Shown: positions 20,643 to 33,757 of the stretch, one piece after another | Layout of the letters: every line of letters starts with the position of its first letter | Position numbering within the stretch: the stretch's first letter is position 1 | Origin: Thamnaconus septentrionalis | Lineage: Eukaryota; Chordata; Actinopteri; Tetraodontiformes; Monacanthidae | Length of the DNA stretch: 64,000 nucleotides | Direction of reading: 5' to 3' | Assembly: GCA_009823395.1 (NCBI GenBank) | Contig: CM020502.1 | Span: 29,064,944 to 29,128,943, forward strand | The notes under the pieces: model-generated | Seen by the model: the letters and a program-made list of their open reading frames with translations, nothing else | The model's database searches: none | Told to the model about the DNA's origin: nothing | Made by a program: the position numbers and the translations under genes

Positions 20643-22903
20643 AATTAAAGCTGCAAGCAGCGTTTGCGGGACTGAGCCGCCGTGGCCGACGCGACCCCGG
20701 CGACCCACGACGACCCCGACGTGGCCGACGCGACCCCGACGACCTCCGACCCCTGCCGTGGCCGACGCGACCCCGACGACCCACGACGACCCCGACGACC
20801 CACGTCGACCCCGACCCCTGCCGACGCCTGCAATTGCCCCACGACCTCTGCCGGCGCCTGCAATTGCCCCACGACCTCTGCCGACGCCTGCAATTGACCC
20901 TCGTCCTCTGCCGGCGCCATCTGCTGAAAGAAGTCTATGCAAATGATGCACATTTTTGAAAGTATTTTTTTTTTTATTTTATTTTGGAAGATGTTGTGAA
21001 ATCTAAATTATAGGCCTTAATGAGACAAACACGTGGGTGTTTGAATGGCGTCTGTATGACTTCCCTAAAGGAAACTGCAGCAATTTATGTCTGTGATCAG
21101 AAAGAGGGAGAAGTGGTCTAATTAATCATCATAAGCCTGTGTATGGAAATGATGCAGATTTTTCACCTGCATTGTTTTATTTTGTTGGTTTGTTTTTTTG
21201 AAGTGGCTGTAAATTGTAAAATAAAGGTCTTGATGAGACAAACACGTCGGTGTTTGAATGACGCCTGTAGCACTTTCGTGAAGGAAACTGCAGCCATTTG
21301 TGTGTTGAAAAAGCTGGAGAAGAGGTGTAATCATCATAAGCCTGTATATGCAAATGATATTAATTTTTAACCTGCAGTCTTTTTTTGAAGTAGCTGTCAA
21401 ATGTAAATTATAGGCCTTGATGAGACAAACACGTGGATGTTTGAATGACGTCTGTAGCACTTTTGTAAAGGAAACTGCAGCCATTTACAGTATATGGCTG
21501 TTGAATAAGAGGGAGAGCAAGAGACAGGCGTGAGGGGCTCCCAACCTGCAGCAGCAGAGGTAGCGCCGCTAGCTCCGTTAGCTCCGCTTTTGCAAGCATG
21601 GACATCTAAGCTCAGAACTCCGCCATTTCAGCGTCTACAGGAAATATATTGGTATCTACCTTTAGCTAAGAGCTTCAGCTATCTAACTATGTATAGTTAT
21701 GCGGGGTGTGAGTAACGGTGTAGGCGTGGTTAGTGAAAATACGATCTTCGTTTTTTTTCGTTCAGGCGATCTCAAACAACTCGAAATATTTCACTTCCTG
21801 TTTGTTGGATTCCAAAAATTAGAGTGTACGCGACGTAGAGCTTGATGAGACGAACGCGTGGATATTTGTTGCACCAATTTTCGATGTTCCTAGAGGGCGC
21901 TAGGTGCATTTTTAGTTTTTGGTGTGTTTTAGGATTTTGGTCAGTTTTGACATGCATCAACTTTAAAGGGTTATAAAATGAAAACGGTGCAACGCATCCG
22001 GACCATTCTTTTTACGTTGACCTTCTGAGAGTCTAGTCTGTTTAATAGAAAAGGTTTGAAAGTTGCAGCATTGACGGTTAGTTGAGTACTGTCACTCTGG
22101 ATGATTTCAAAGAAGTGGAAATAGCTAACTTCCGGTTTGTCAGGGGTCAAAGGTCATCATGTGAGAATGTAGGTCTGTATCCAAGGAACGCGTGGGTTTT
22201 CGTCCCATGTCGTTTCGACCTTCCTAGAGGGCGCTAGAGGCATTTTAATTTTGTCAGGGGGATTTTGAGCAATTTTGGTCGATTTTCAATGTGCGTCGAC
22301 TTTGGAGGGCCATTGAACGAAAACGTTGTGAAAATTGAATTTTTTTTTGATGATTCCGTGGATTGAAGGTACAGTCCATGTCATACTGAATTTTCAAGCC
22401 CGTCGGACTTGCGCTTTCTGAGCCTTGTATTTTCACTCTTTTCCAAACAAGTGACGATAGCTCACTTCCGGTTTGTGTGGGGTCAAAGGTCAGCATATCA
22501 GCAAATAGGTCTGGATTGCGCGCGCGCGCGTGGGTGTTGGCCCCATGTCTCTACGACCTTCCTAGAAGAAGTTAGTTTTTAACGTGAAATCAAAAAAGTG
22601 GAAATAACTCACTTCCTGTATGTCGGACGATATAAGTTAGAGCGTACGAAATGTCGGGCTTGACGAGACGAACGCGTGGAATTTTTCCCCATATTTTTTC
22701 GACCTTCCTAGTGGAAGCTAGGCCCATTTCAAATTTTTGGACGCCTCTAGGGGGCGCTAGAGAGTGGAATTTGGCCTTTTTCTCTTAATTTTATCAAATT
22801 TTTCGCCAGTTTCTACCTATGTGGCGGATTTAATTCGCATATTTTATATGGTGAGGGGGTCAAAATGGGGAAAGAAGCAGCGAGGAATGTGTAAATAATA
22901 ATA
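20643..22903 (+). repeat. Array unit 1
   Basis: About 2.26 kb with three ~190-bp subrepeats (near 21005, 21210 and 21400). Followed by short hairpin repeats rather than directly by unit 2. Confidence 0.85.
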
Positions 22904-23117
22904 AATATGAGCAGGCCTTCGCTGAGGCTCAGTCCCGAATAAGAAGAAACATTACAAATACAATCGAGTCTTCGCCTTGCGAAGACCTGCTCTGATATGA
23001 GCAGGCCTTCGCTGAGGCTCAGTCCCGAATAAGAAGAAACCTTACAAATACAATCAAGACTTCGCCTTGCGTAGTCCTGCTCTGATGAGAGCAGGCCTTC
23101 GCTATGGCTCAGTCCCG
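22904..23117 (+). repeat. Short (~95-bp) hairpin repeats between units 1 and 2
   Basis: Just over two copies of the AGCAGGCCTTCGCT ... GGCTCAGTCCCG unit. The last copy abuts the head of unit 2 and forms a long inverted repeat with it (23106-23117 against 23142-23153). Confidence 0.9.
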
Positions 23118-25550
23118 AATTAAAGCTGCAAGCAGCGTTTGCGGGACTGAGCCGCCGTGGCCGACGCGACCCCGGCGACCCACGCGACCCCGGCGACCCA
23201 CGACGACCCCGGACGACCCCGACCCCTGCCGGCGCCTGCAATTGCCCCACGACCTCTGCCGGCGCCTGCAATTGCCCCACGACCTCTCTGCCGGCGACTG
23301 CAATTGACCCCGACCCCCGCCGGCGCCTGCAATTGCCCCACGACCTCTGCCGACGCCTGCAATTGACCCTCGTCCTCTGCCGGCGCCATCTGCTGAAAAA
23401 AGTCTATGCAAATGATGCAGATTTTTTCAAAGTTTTTTTTTAAAATTTTTTGGAAGATGTTGTCAAATCTAAATTATAGGCCTTAATGAGACAAACACGT
23501 GGGTGTTTGAATGACGTCTGTATGACTTCCCTAAAGGAAACTGCAGCTATTTATGTCTGTGTTCAGAAAGAGGGAGAAGAGGTGTAATTAATCATCATAA
23601 GCCTGTGTATGGAAATGATGCAGATGTTTCACCTGCATTTTTTTATTTTGTTGGTTTGTTTTTTTGAAGTGGCCGTAAATTGTAAAATAAAGGTCTTGAT
23701 GAGACAAAGACGTCGGTGTTTGAATGACGCCTGTAGCACTTTCGTGAAGGAAACTGCAGCCATTTGTGTGTTGAAAAAGCTGGAGAAGAGGTCTAATCAT
23801 CATAAGCCTGTATATGCAAATGATATTAATTTTTAACCTGCAGTCTTTTTTTGAAGTAGCTGTCAAATGTAAAATAAAGGCCTTGATGAGACAAACACGT
23901 CGGTGTTTGAATGACGCCTGTAGCACTTTCGTGAAGGAAACTGCAGCCATTTGTGTGTTGAGAAAGCTGGACAAGAGGTGGAATCATCATAAGCCTGTAT
24001 ATGCAAATGATTTTAATTTTTAACCTGCAGTCTTTTTGAAGTGCCTGTCAAATGTAACATATAGGCCTTGATGAGACAAACACGTGGATGTTTGAATGAC
24101 GTCTGTAGCACTTTTGTAAAGGAAACTGCAGCCATTTACAGTATATGGCTGTTGAATAAGAGGGAGAGCAAGAGACAGGCGTGAGGGGCTCCCAACCTGC
24201 AGCAGCAGAGGTAGCGCCGCTAGCTCCGTTAGCTCCGCTTTTGCAAGCATGGACATCTAAGCTCAGAACTCCGCCATTTCAGCGTCTACAGGAAATATAT
24301 TGGTATCTACCTTTAGCTAAGAGCTTCAGCTATCTAACTATGTATAGTTATGCGGGGTGTGAGTAACGGTGTAGGCGTGGTTAGTGAAAATACGATCTTC
24401 GTTTTTTTTCGTTCAGGCGATCTCAAACAACTCGAAATATTTCACTTCCTGTTTGTTGGATTCCAAAAATTAGAGTGTACGCGACGTAGAGCTTGATGAG
24501 ACGAACGCGTGGATATTTGTTGCACCAATTTTCGATGTTCCTAGAGGGCGCTAGGTGCATTTTTAGTTTTTTGGTGTGTTTTTCGGATTTTGGTCAGTTT
24601 TGACATGCATCAACTTTAAAGGGTTATAAAATGAAAACGGTGCAACGCATCCGGACCATTCTTTTTACGTTGACCTTCTGAGAGTCTAGTCTGTTTAATA
24701 CAAAAGGTTTGAAAGTTGCAGCATTGACGGTTTGTTGAGTACTGTCACTCTGGATGATTTCAAAGAAGTGGAAATAGCTAACTTCCGGTTTGTCAGGGGT
24801 CAAAGGTCAGAGTGTCAGAATGTAGGTCTGTATCCAAGGAACGCGTGGGTTTTCGTCCCATGTCGTTTTGACCTTCCTAGAGGGCGCTAGAGGCATTTTA
24901 ATGTTTTCAGCGGGATTTTGAGCGATTTTTGCTCAATTTTCAATGTCGTCAACTTTGGAGGGCCGTTGAACGGAAACGTTTTGAAAATCGAATTTTTTTT
25001 TTTTGATGATTCCGTGGATTGAAGGTCCAGTCTATGTCATACTGAATTTTCAAGCCCGTCGGACTTGCGCTTTCTGAGCCTTGTATTTTCACTCTTTTCC
25101 AAACAAGTGACGCTAGCTCACTTCCGGTTTGTGTGGGGTCAAGGTCAGCATATCAGCAAATAGGTCTGGATTGCGCGCACGCGTGGTGTTGGCCCCATGT
25201 CTCTACGACCTTCCTAGAAGAAGTTAGTTTTAACGTGAAATCAAAAAGTGGAAATAACTCACTTCCTGTATGTCGGACGATTAAGTTAGAGCGTACGAAA
25301 TGTCGGGCTTGACGAGACGAACGCGTGGAATTTTTCCCCATATTTTTCGACCTTCCTAGTGGAAGCTAGGCCCATTTCAAATTTTTGGACGCCTCTAGGG
25401 GGCGCTAGAGAGTGGAATTTGGCCTTTTTCTCTTAATTTTATCAAATTTTTCGCCAGTTTCTACCTATGTGGCGGATTTAATTCGCATATTTTATATGGT
25501 GAGGGGGTCAAAATGGGGAAAGAAGCAGCGAGGAATGTGTAAATAATAAT
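23118..25550 (+). repeat. Array unit 2
   Basis: About 2.43 kb, the longest unit, with four ~190-bp subrepeats (near 23470, 23690, 23870 and 24060). Its distal part closely matches unit 1. Confidence 0.85.
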
Positions 25551-27636
25551 AATTAAAGCTGCAAGCAGCGTTTGCGGGACTGAGCCGCCGTGGCCGACGC
25601 GACCCCCGACGACCCACGACGACCCCCGACGACCCACGACGACCCCCGACCCCTGCCGACGCCTGCAATTGCCCCACGACCTCTGCCGACGCCTGCAATT
25701 GCCCCACGACCTCTGCCGACGACTGCAATTGACCCCCGACCCCTGCCGACGCCTGCAATTGCCCCACGACCTCTGCCGACGCCTGCAATTGACCCTCGTC
25801 CTCTGCCGACGCCATCTGCTGAAAAAAGTCTATGCAAATGATGCAGATTTTTTCAACGTTTTTTTTAATTTTTTGGAAGATGTTGTCAAATCTAAATTAT
25901 AGGCCTTAATGAGACAAACACGTGGGTGTTTGAATGACGTCTGTATGACTTCCCTAAAGGAAACTGCAGCTATTTATGTCTGTGTTCAGAAAGAGGGAGA
26001 AGAGGTGTAATTAATCATCATAAGCCTGTGTATGGAAATGATGCAGATGTTTCACCTGCATTTTTTATTTTGTTGGTTTGTTTTTTGAAGTGGCGTAAAT
26101 TGTAAAATAAAGGTCTTGATGAGACAAAAGACGTCGGTGTTTGAATGACGCCTGTAGCACTTTCGTGAAGGAAACTGCAGCCATTTACAGTATATGGCTG
26201 TTGAATAAGAGGGAGAGCAAGAGACAGGCGTGAGGGGCTCCCAACCTGCAGGAGCAGAGGTAGCGCCGCTAGCTCCGCTAGCTCCGCTTTTGGAAGCATG
26301 GACATCTAAGCTCAGAACTCCGCCATTTCGGCGTCTACAGGAAAGATATTGGTATCTTCTTTTAGCTAAGAGCTTCAGCTATCTAACTATGTATAGTTAT
26401 CCGGGGTGTGAGTAACGGTGTAGGCGTGGTGAGTGAAAATACGAACTTCGTTTTTTTTCGTTCAGGCGATCTCAAACAACTCGAAATATTTAACTTCCTG
26501 TTTGTCCTAGGCAAAAAGTTAGAGCGTACGCGACGTAGAGCTCGATGAGACGAACGCGTGGATATTTGTTGCATGAACGTCCGATGTTCCTAGAGGGCGC
26601 TAGGTGCATTTTTAGTTATTTTTCTGGTGTGTTTTTGGATTTTGGTCAGTTTTGACATGCATCGACTTTAAAGGGCTGTAAAAAGAAAACGGTGCAACGC
26701 TTCCGGACCATTCTTTTTACGTTGACCTTCTGACAGTCCAGTCTTTGCAATAGAAAAGGTTTGAAAGTTGCAGCATTCACTGTTGTTGAGTTCTGTCACT
26801 GTGGATGATTTGAAACAAGAGGAAATAACTAACTTCCGGTTTGTCAGGGGTCAAAGGTCATCATGTCAGAATGTAGGTCTGTATCCAAGGAACGCGTGGG
26901 TTTTCGTCCCATGTCGTTTCGACCTTCCTAGAGGGCGCTAGAGGCATTTTAATTTTTGCGACAGGATTTTGAGCGATTTTTGGTCAATTTTCAATGTGCA
27001 TGACTTTGGAGGGCCGTTGCACGAAAACGGTTTGAAAATTTCCAAATTTTTTTGATGATTCCGTGGATTGAAGGTCCAGTCTACGTCATACTGAATTTTC
27101 AAGACCGTCGGACTTGCGCTTCCTGAGACTTGCGTTTTCTCAGATTTCCAAAAAATTGACGATAGCTCACTTCCGGTTTGTGTGGGGTCAAAGGTCATCA
27201 TATCAGCAAATAGCACCCAATTGCCCGCACGCGCGTGGGTTTGGTCCCATGTCTCTACGACCTTCCTAGAAGAAAAAAGTTTTGCAAAAGGGGCAAAAAC
27301 AGGCAAAATACAAGTGGAAATAACTCACTTCCTGTTTGTCGGGCGCCAAAAGTTAGAGCGTACGAAATGTCGGGCTTGACGAGACGAACGCGTGGATATG
27401 TTGCTCATATTTTTTTGACCTTCCTAGTGGAAGCAATGGCTCGCGATCACTTTTTTACACCAGTTGAAATTGTAGGACGCCTGTAGGGGGCGCTAGAGAG
27501 TGGAATTTTTCCTTCTACTCTTCATTTTATAAAATTTTTCGCCGGTTCTGACCTGCGTGCCAAATTTTGTGAGTTTTGGAGTTTGTTCAGGGGTTCAAAA
27601 TGAGGTTGAAAGCGGCGTAAGAAAAACCGTAAAAAT
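25551..27636 (+). repeat. Array unit 3
   Basis: About 2.09 kb with two subrepeats. From here on the distal blocks differ from those of units 1-2 and define a second subtype. Confidence 0.85.
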
Positions 27637-29594
27637 AATTAAAGCTGCAAGCAGCGTTTGCGGGACTGAGCCGCCGTGGCCGACGCGACCCCCGACGACC
27701 CACGATGAGCCACGACCCCTGCCGACGCCTGCAATTGCCCCACGACCTCTGCAGACGCCTGCAATTGACCCCCGTACTCTGCCGACGCCATCTGCTGAAA
27801 GAAGTCTATGCAAATGATGCAGATTTTTCAAATTTTTTCTTTTTTTTTTTTTGGAAGATGTTGTCAAATCTAAATTATATGCCTTAATGAGACAAACACG
27901 TGGGTGCTTGAATGACGTCTGTATGACTTCCCTAAAGGAAACTGCAGCTATTTTTGTATGTGTTCAGAAAGAGGGAGAAGAGGTCTATCATCATATGCCT
28001 ATGTATGGAAATGATGCAGATTTTTCACCAGTATTTTTTTATTTTGTTGGTTTGTTTTTTGGATGAGGCTGTCAAATGTAAATTATAGGCGTTGATGAGA
28101 CAAACACGTCGGTGTTTGAATGACGTCTGTAGCACTTTTGTAAAGGAAACTGCAGCCATTTACAGTATATGCCTGTTGAATAAGAGGAGAGAAAAGAGAC
28201 AGGCGTGAGGGGCTCCCAACCTGCATGAGCAGAGATAGCGCCGCTAGCTCCGCTAGCTCCGCTTTTGGAAGCATGGACATCTAAGCTCAGAACTCCGCCA
28301 TTCCGGCGTCTACAGGAAAGATATTGGTATCTTCTTTTAGCTAAGAGCTTCAGCTATCTAACTATGTATAGGTATCCGGGGTGTGAGTAACGGTGTAGGC
28401 GTGGTGAGTGAAAATACGAACTTCGTGTTTTTTTTCGTCAGGCGATCTCAAACAACTCGAAATATTTAACTTCCTGTTTGTCCTAGGCAAAAGTTAGAGC
28501 GTCGCGACGTGAGAGCTTGATGAGACGAACGCGTGGATATTTGTTGCATGAATGTCCGATGTTCCTAGAGGGCGCTAGGTGCATTTTAGTTATTTTTCTG
28601 GTGTGTTTTTGGGATTTTGGTCAGTTTTGACATGCATCGACTTTAAAGGGCTGTAAAATGAAAACGGTGCAACGCATCCGGACCATTCTTTTTACGTTGA
28701 CCTTCTGACAGTCCAGTCTTTGCAATAGAAAGGGTTTGAAAGTTGCAGCATTCACTGTTGTTGAGTTCTGTGACTGTGGATGATTTCAAACAAGAGGAAA
28801 TAACTAACTTCCGGTTTGTCAGGGTCAAAGGTCATCATGTGAGAATGTAGGTCTCTATGCAAGGAACGCGTGGGTTTCGTTCCATGTCGTTTCGACCTTC
28901 CTAGAGGGCGCTAGAGGCATTTTAATTTTGCGACGGGATTTTTAGCGATTTTTGGTCAATTTTCAATGTGCATGACTTTGGAGGGCCGTTGCATGAAAAG
29001 GGTTTGAAAATTTCACTTTTTTTTTGATAATTGTTTGGAATGAAGGTCCAGTCTATGTCATACAGAATTTTCAAGCCTGTCGGACTTGCGCTTCCTGAGC
29101 CTTGCGTTTTTTCTGATTTCCAAAAAAGTGACGATAGCTGACTTCCGGTTTGTGTGGGGTCAAAGGTCATCATATCAGCAAATAGCACCCAATTGCCCGC
29201 ACGCGTGGGTTTTGGTCCCATGTCTCTACGACCTTCCTAGAAGAAAAAAGTTTTGAAAAAGGGGCAAAAACAGGCAAAATACAAGTGGAAATAACTCACT
29301 TCCTGTTTGTCGGGCGCCAAAAGTTAGGCGTCTGAAATGTCGGGCTTGACGAGACGAGCAGCGTGGATATGTTCGTCATATTTTTTGACCTTCCTAGTGG
29401 AAGCTAGGGCCATTTCTAATTTTTATACCAGTTGAAATTGTTGGATGCCTGTAGGGGCGCTAGAGAGTGGAATTTTGCCTTTGACTCTTCATTTTATAAA
29501 ATTTTTCGCCGGTTCTGATCTGCGAGCCAAATTTGGTGACTTTTTATGTATGGGAAGGGGGTCAAAATGGGGTTCAAAGACGCGGCGGAAGAAT
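27637..29594 (+). repeat. Array unit 4
   Basis: About 1.96 kb. Ends in AAT-rich sequence followed by two short hairpin repeats. Confidence 0.85.
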
Positions 29595-29792
29595 AATAAT
29601 AATAAACATTACAAAAACAATCAAGACTTCGCTTTGCGTAGTCCTGCTCTGATGAGAGCAGGCCTTCGCTGATGCTCAGTCCCGAATAATAATAAACATT
29701 ACAAAAACAATCGAGTCTTCGCCTTGCGAAGACCTGCTCTGATGAGAGCAGGCCTTCGCTATGGCTCAGTCCCGAATAATAATAATAATAAT
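29595..29792 (+). repeat. Short hairpin repeats between units 4 and 5
   Basis: Two ~95-bp copies, one of each stem variant (AGACTTCG...CGTAGTC and GTCTTCG...CGAAGAC). Confidence 0.9.
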
Positions 29793-31773
29793 AATTAAAG
29801 CTGCAAGCAGCGTTTGCGGGACTGAGCCGCCGTGGCCGACGCGACCCCCGACGACCCACGACGACCCCCGACGACCCACGACCCCTGCCGACGCCTGCAA
29901 TTGCCCCACGACCTCTGCAGACGCCTGCAATTGACCCCCGTCCTCTGCCGACGCCATCTGCTGAAAGAAGTCTTTGCAAATGATGCAGATTTTTCAAAAT
30001 TTTTCATTTTTTTTATTTGGAAGATGTTGTCAAATCTAAATTATATGCCTTTATGAGACAAACACGTGGGTGTTTGAATGACGTCTGTATGACTTCCCTA
30101 AAGGAAACTGCAGCTATTTTTGTATGTGTTCAGAAAGAGGGAGAAGAGGTCTATCATCATATGCCTATGTATGGAAATGATGCAGATTTTTCACCAGCAT
30201 TTTTTTATTTTGTTCGTTTGTTTTTTGGATGAGGCTGTCAAATGTAAATTATAGGCGTTGATGAGACAAACACGTCGGTGTTTGAATGACGTCTGTAGCA
30301 CTTTTGTAAAGGAAACTGCAGCCATTTACAGTATATGCCTGTTGAATAAGAGGGAGAGAAAGAGACAGGCGTGAGGGGCTCCCAACCTGCAGGAGCAGAG
30401 ATAGCGCCGCTAGCTCCGTTAGCTCCGCTTTTGGAAGCATGGACATCTAAGCTCAGAACTCCGCCATTCCGGCGTCTACAGGAAAGATATTGGTATCTTC
30501 TTTTAGCTAAGAGCTTCAGCTATCTAACTATGTATAGGTATCCGGGGTGTGAGTAACGGTGTAGGCGTGGTGAGTGAAAATACGAACTTCGTGTTTTTTC
30601 GTCCAGGCGATCTCAAACAACTCGAAATATTTAACTTCCTGTTTGTCCTAGGCAAAACGTTAGAGCGTACGCGACGTAGAGCTTGATGAGACGAACGCGT
30701 GGATATTTGTTGCATGAATGTCCGATGTTCCTAGAGGGCGCTAGGTGCATTTTTAGTTATTTTTCAGGTGTGTTTTTTGGGATTTTGGTCAGTTTTGACA
30801 TGCATCGACTTTAAAGGGCTGTAAAATGAAAACGGTGCAACGCATCCGGACCATTCTTTTTACGTTGACCTTCTGACAGTCCAGTCTTTGCAATAGTAAA
30901 GGTTTGAAAGTTGCAGCATTCACTGTTGTTGAGTTCTGTCACTGTGAATGATTTCAAACAAGAGGAAATAACTAACTTCCGGTTTGTCAGGGGTCAAAGG
31001 CCAGGGTGTGAGAATGTAGGTCTCTATCCAAGGAACGCGCGTGGGTTTTCGTCCCATGTCGTTTCGACCTTCCTAGAGGGCGCTAGAGGCATTTTAATTT
31101 TGCGACGGGATTTTGAGCGATTTTGGTCATTTTGAATGTGCATGACTTTGGAGGGCCGTTGCATGAAAAGTTTGAAAATTTCACTTTTTTTTTTTTGATA
31201 ATTGTTTGGATTGAAGGTCCAGTCTATGTCATACTGACTTTTCAAGGCCGTCGGACTTGCGCTTCCTGAGCCTTGCGTTTTCTCTGATTTCCATGAAAGT
31301 GACGATAGCTGACTTCCGGTTTGTGTGGGGTCAAAGGTCATCATATCAGCAAATAACACCCAATTGCCCGCACGCGTGGGTTTTGGTCCCATGTCTCTCG
31401 ACCTTCCTAGAAGAAAAAGTTTTGAAAAAGGGGCAAAAACAGGCAAAATACAAGTGGAAATAACTCACTTCCTGTTTGTCGGGCGCCAAAAGTTAGAGCG
31501 TACGAAATGTCGGGCTTGACGAGACGAACGTGTGGATATGTTCGTTATATTTCTTTGACCTTCCTAGTGGAAGCTAGGGCGAGCGAACACTTTTTTACAC
31601 CAGTTGAAATTGTAGGACGCCTGTAGGGGGCGCTAGATAGTGGAATTTTTCTTTCTACTCTTCATTTTATAAAATTTTTCGCCGGTTCTGACCTGCGTGC
31701 CAAATTTGGTGACTTTTTATGTATGATAAGGGGGTCTAAATGGGGTTCAAAGACGCGGCGGGAGTATAATAAT
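29793..31773 (+). repeat. Array unit 5
   Basis: About 1.98 kb, second subtype, two subrepeats. Directly followed by unit 6. Confidence 0.85.
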
Positions 31774-33757
31774 AATTAAAGCTGCAAGCAGCGTTTGCGG
31801 GACTGAGCCGCCGTGGCCGACGCGACCCCCGACGACCCACGACGACCCACGACGACCCACGACCCCTGCCGACGCCTGCAAGTGCCCCACGACCTCTGCC
31901 GACGCCTGCAATTGACCCCCGTCCTCTGCCGACGCCATCTGCTGAAAGAAGTCTATGCAAATGATGCAGATTTTTCAAATTTTTTTTTTTTTTTTTTGGA
32001 AGATGTTGTCAAATCTAAATTATAGGCCTTAATGAGACAAAAACGTGGGTGTTTGAATGACGTCTGTATGACTTCCCTAAAGGAAACTGCAGCTATTTTT
32101 GTATGTGTTCAGAAAGAGGGAGAAGAGGTCTAATTAATCATCATAAGCCTGTGTATAGAAATGATACAGATTTTTCACCAGAATTTTTTTATTTTGTTGG
32201 TTTGTTTTTTGGATGAGGCTGTCAAATGTAAATTATAGGTCTTGATGAGACAAACACGTGGATGTTTGAATGACGTCTGTAGGACTTCTGTAAAGGAAAC
32301 TGCAGCCATTTACAGTATATGCCTGTTGAATAAGAGGGAGAGAAAGAGACAGGCGTGAGGGGTCCCAACCTGCAGGAGCAGAGATAGCGCCGCTAACTCC
32401 GCTAGCTCCGCTTTTGGAAGCATGGACATCAAAGCTCAGAACTCCGCCATTTCGGCGTCTACAGGAAAGATATTGGTATCTTCTTTTAGCTAAGAGCTTC
32501 AGCTATCTAACTATGTATAGGTATCCGGGGTGTGAGTAACGGTGTAGGCGTGGTGAGTGAAAATACGAACTTCGTTTTTTTTCGTTCAGGCGATCTCAAA
32601 CAACTCGAAATATTTAACTTCCTGTTAGTCCTAGGCAAAAAGTTAGAGCGTACGCGACGTAGAGCTTGATGAGACGAACGCGTGGATATTTGTTGCATGA
32701 ACGTGCGATGTTCCTAGAGGGCGCTAGGTGCATTTTTAGTCATTTTTCTGGTGTGTTTTTTTGGATTTCGGTCAGTTTTGACATGCATCGACTTTAAAGG
32801 GCTGTAAATGAAAACGGTGCAACGCATCCGGACCATTCTTTTATGTTGACCTTCTGACAGTCTAGTCTTTGCAATACAAAAAGTTTGAAAGTTGCAGCAT
32901 TCATGGTTGTTGAGTTGTGCCACTGTGGATGATTTCAAACAAGAGGAAATAACTAACTTCCGGTTTGTCAGGGGTCAAAGGTCAGGGTGTGAGAATGTAG
33001 GTCTCTATCCAAGGAACGCGTGGGTTTTCGTCCCATGTCGTTTCGACCTTCCTAGAGGGCGCTAGAGGCATTTAAAATTTTGCGACGGGATTTTGAGGGA
33101 TTTTTGGTCAATTTTCAATGTGCGTGACTTTGGAGGGCCGTTGCACGAAAACGGTTTGAAAATTGAACTTTTTTTTTGATGATTCCGTGGATTGAAGGTC
33201 CAGTCTACGTCATACAGAATTTTCAAGGCCGTCGGACTTGCGCTTCCTGAGCCTTGTGTTTTTTCTGATTTACAAAAAAGTGACGATAGCTGACTTCCGG
33301 TTTGTGTGGGGTCAAAGGTCATCATATCACCAAATAGCACCCAATTGCCCGCACGCGTGGGTGTTGGTCCCATGTCTGTACGACCTTCCTAGAAGAAAAA
33401 AGTTTTGCAAAAGGGGCAAAAACAGGTAAAATACAAGTGGAAATAACTCACTTCCTGTTTGTCGGGCGCCAAAAGTTAGAGCGTACGAAATGTCGGGCTT
33501 GACGAGACGAACGCGTGGATATGTTCGTTATATTTTTTTGACCTTCCTAGTGGAAGCTAGGGCGAGCGAACACTTTTTTACACCAGTTGAAATTTTTGGA
33601 CGCCTGTAGGGGGCGCTAGAGAGTGGAATTTTGCCTTTTTCTCTTCATTTTATGAAATTTTCACCAATTTCTGACCTATGTGGCAAAAAAAATTGACATA
33701 TTTTCTATGGTCAGGGGGTCTAATTTGAGCGCAAAAGGGCGGCGGAAGTATAATAAT
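31774..33757 (+). repeat. Array unit 6
   Basis: About 1.98 kb. Its last ~1.2 kb is nearly identical to that of unit 7, at an offset of about 1,966 bp. Confidence 0.85.

Noticed and set aside
22904..23117. CRISPR-like direct repeats
   Set aside because: Repeats are ~95 bp, contain hairpins and are linked by AAT repeats, not by unique spacers; the genome is eukaryotic.
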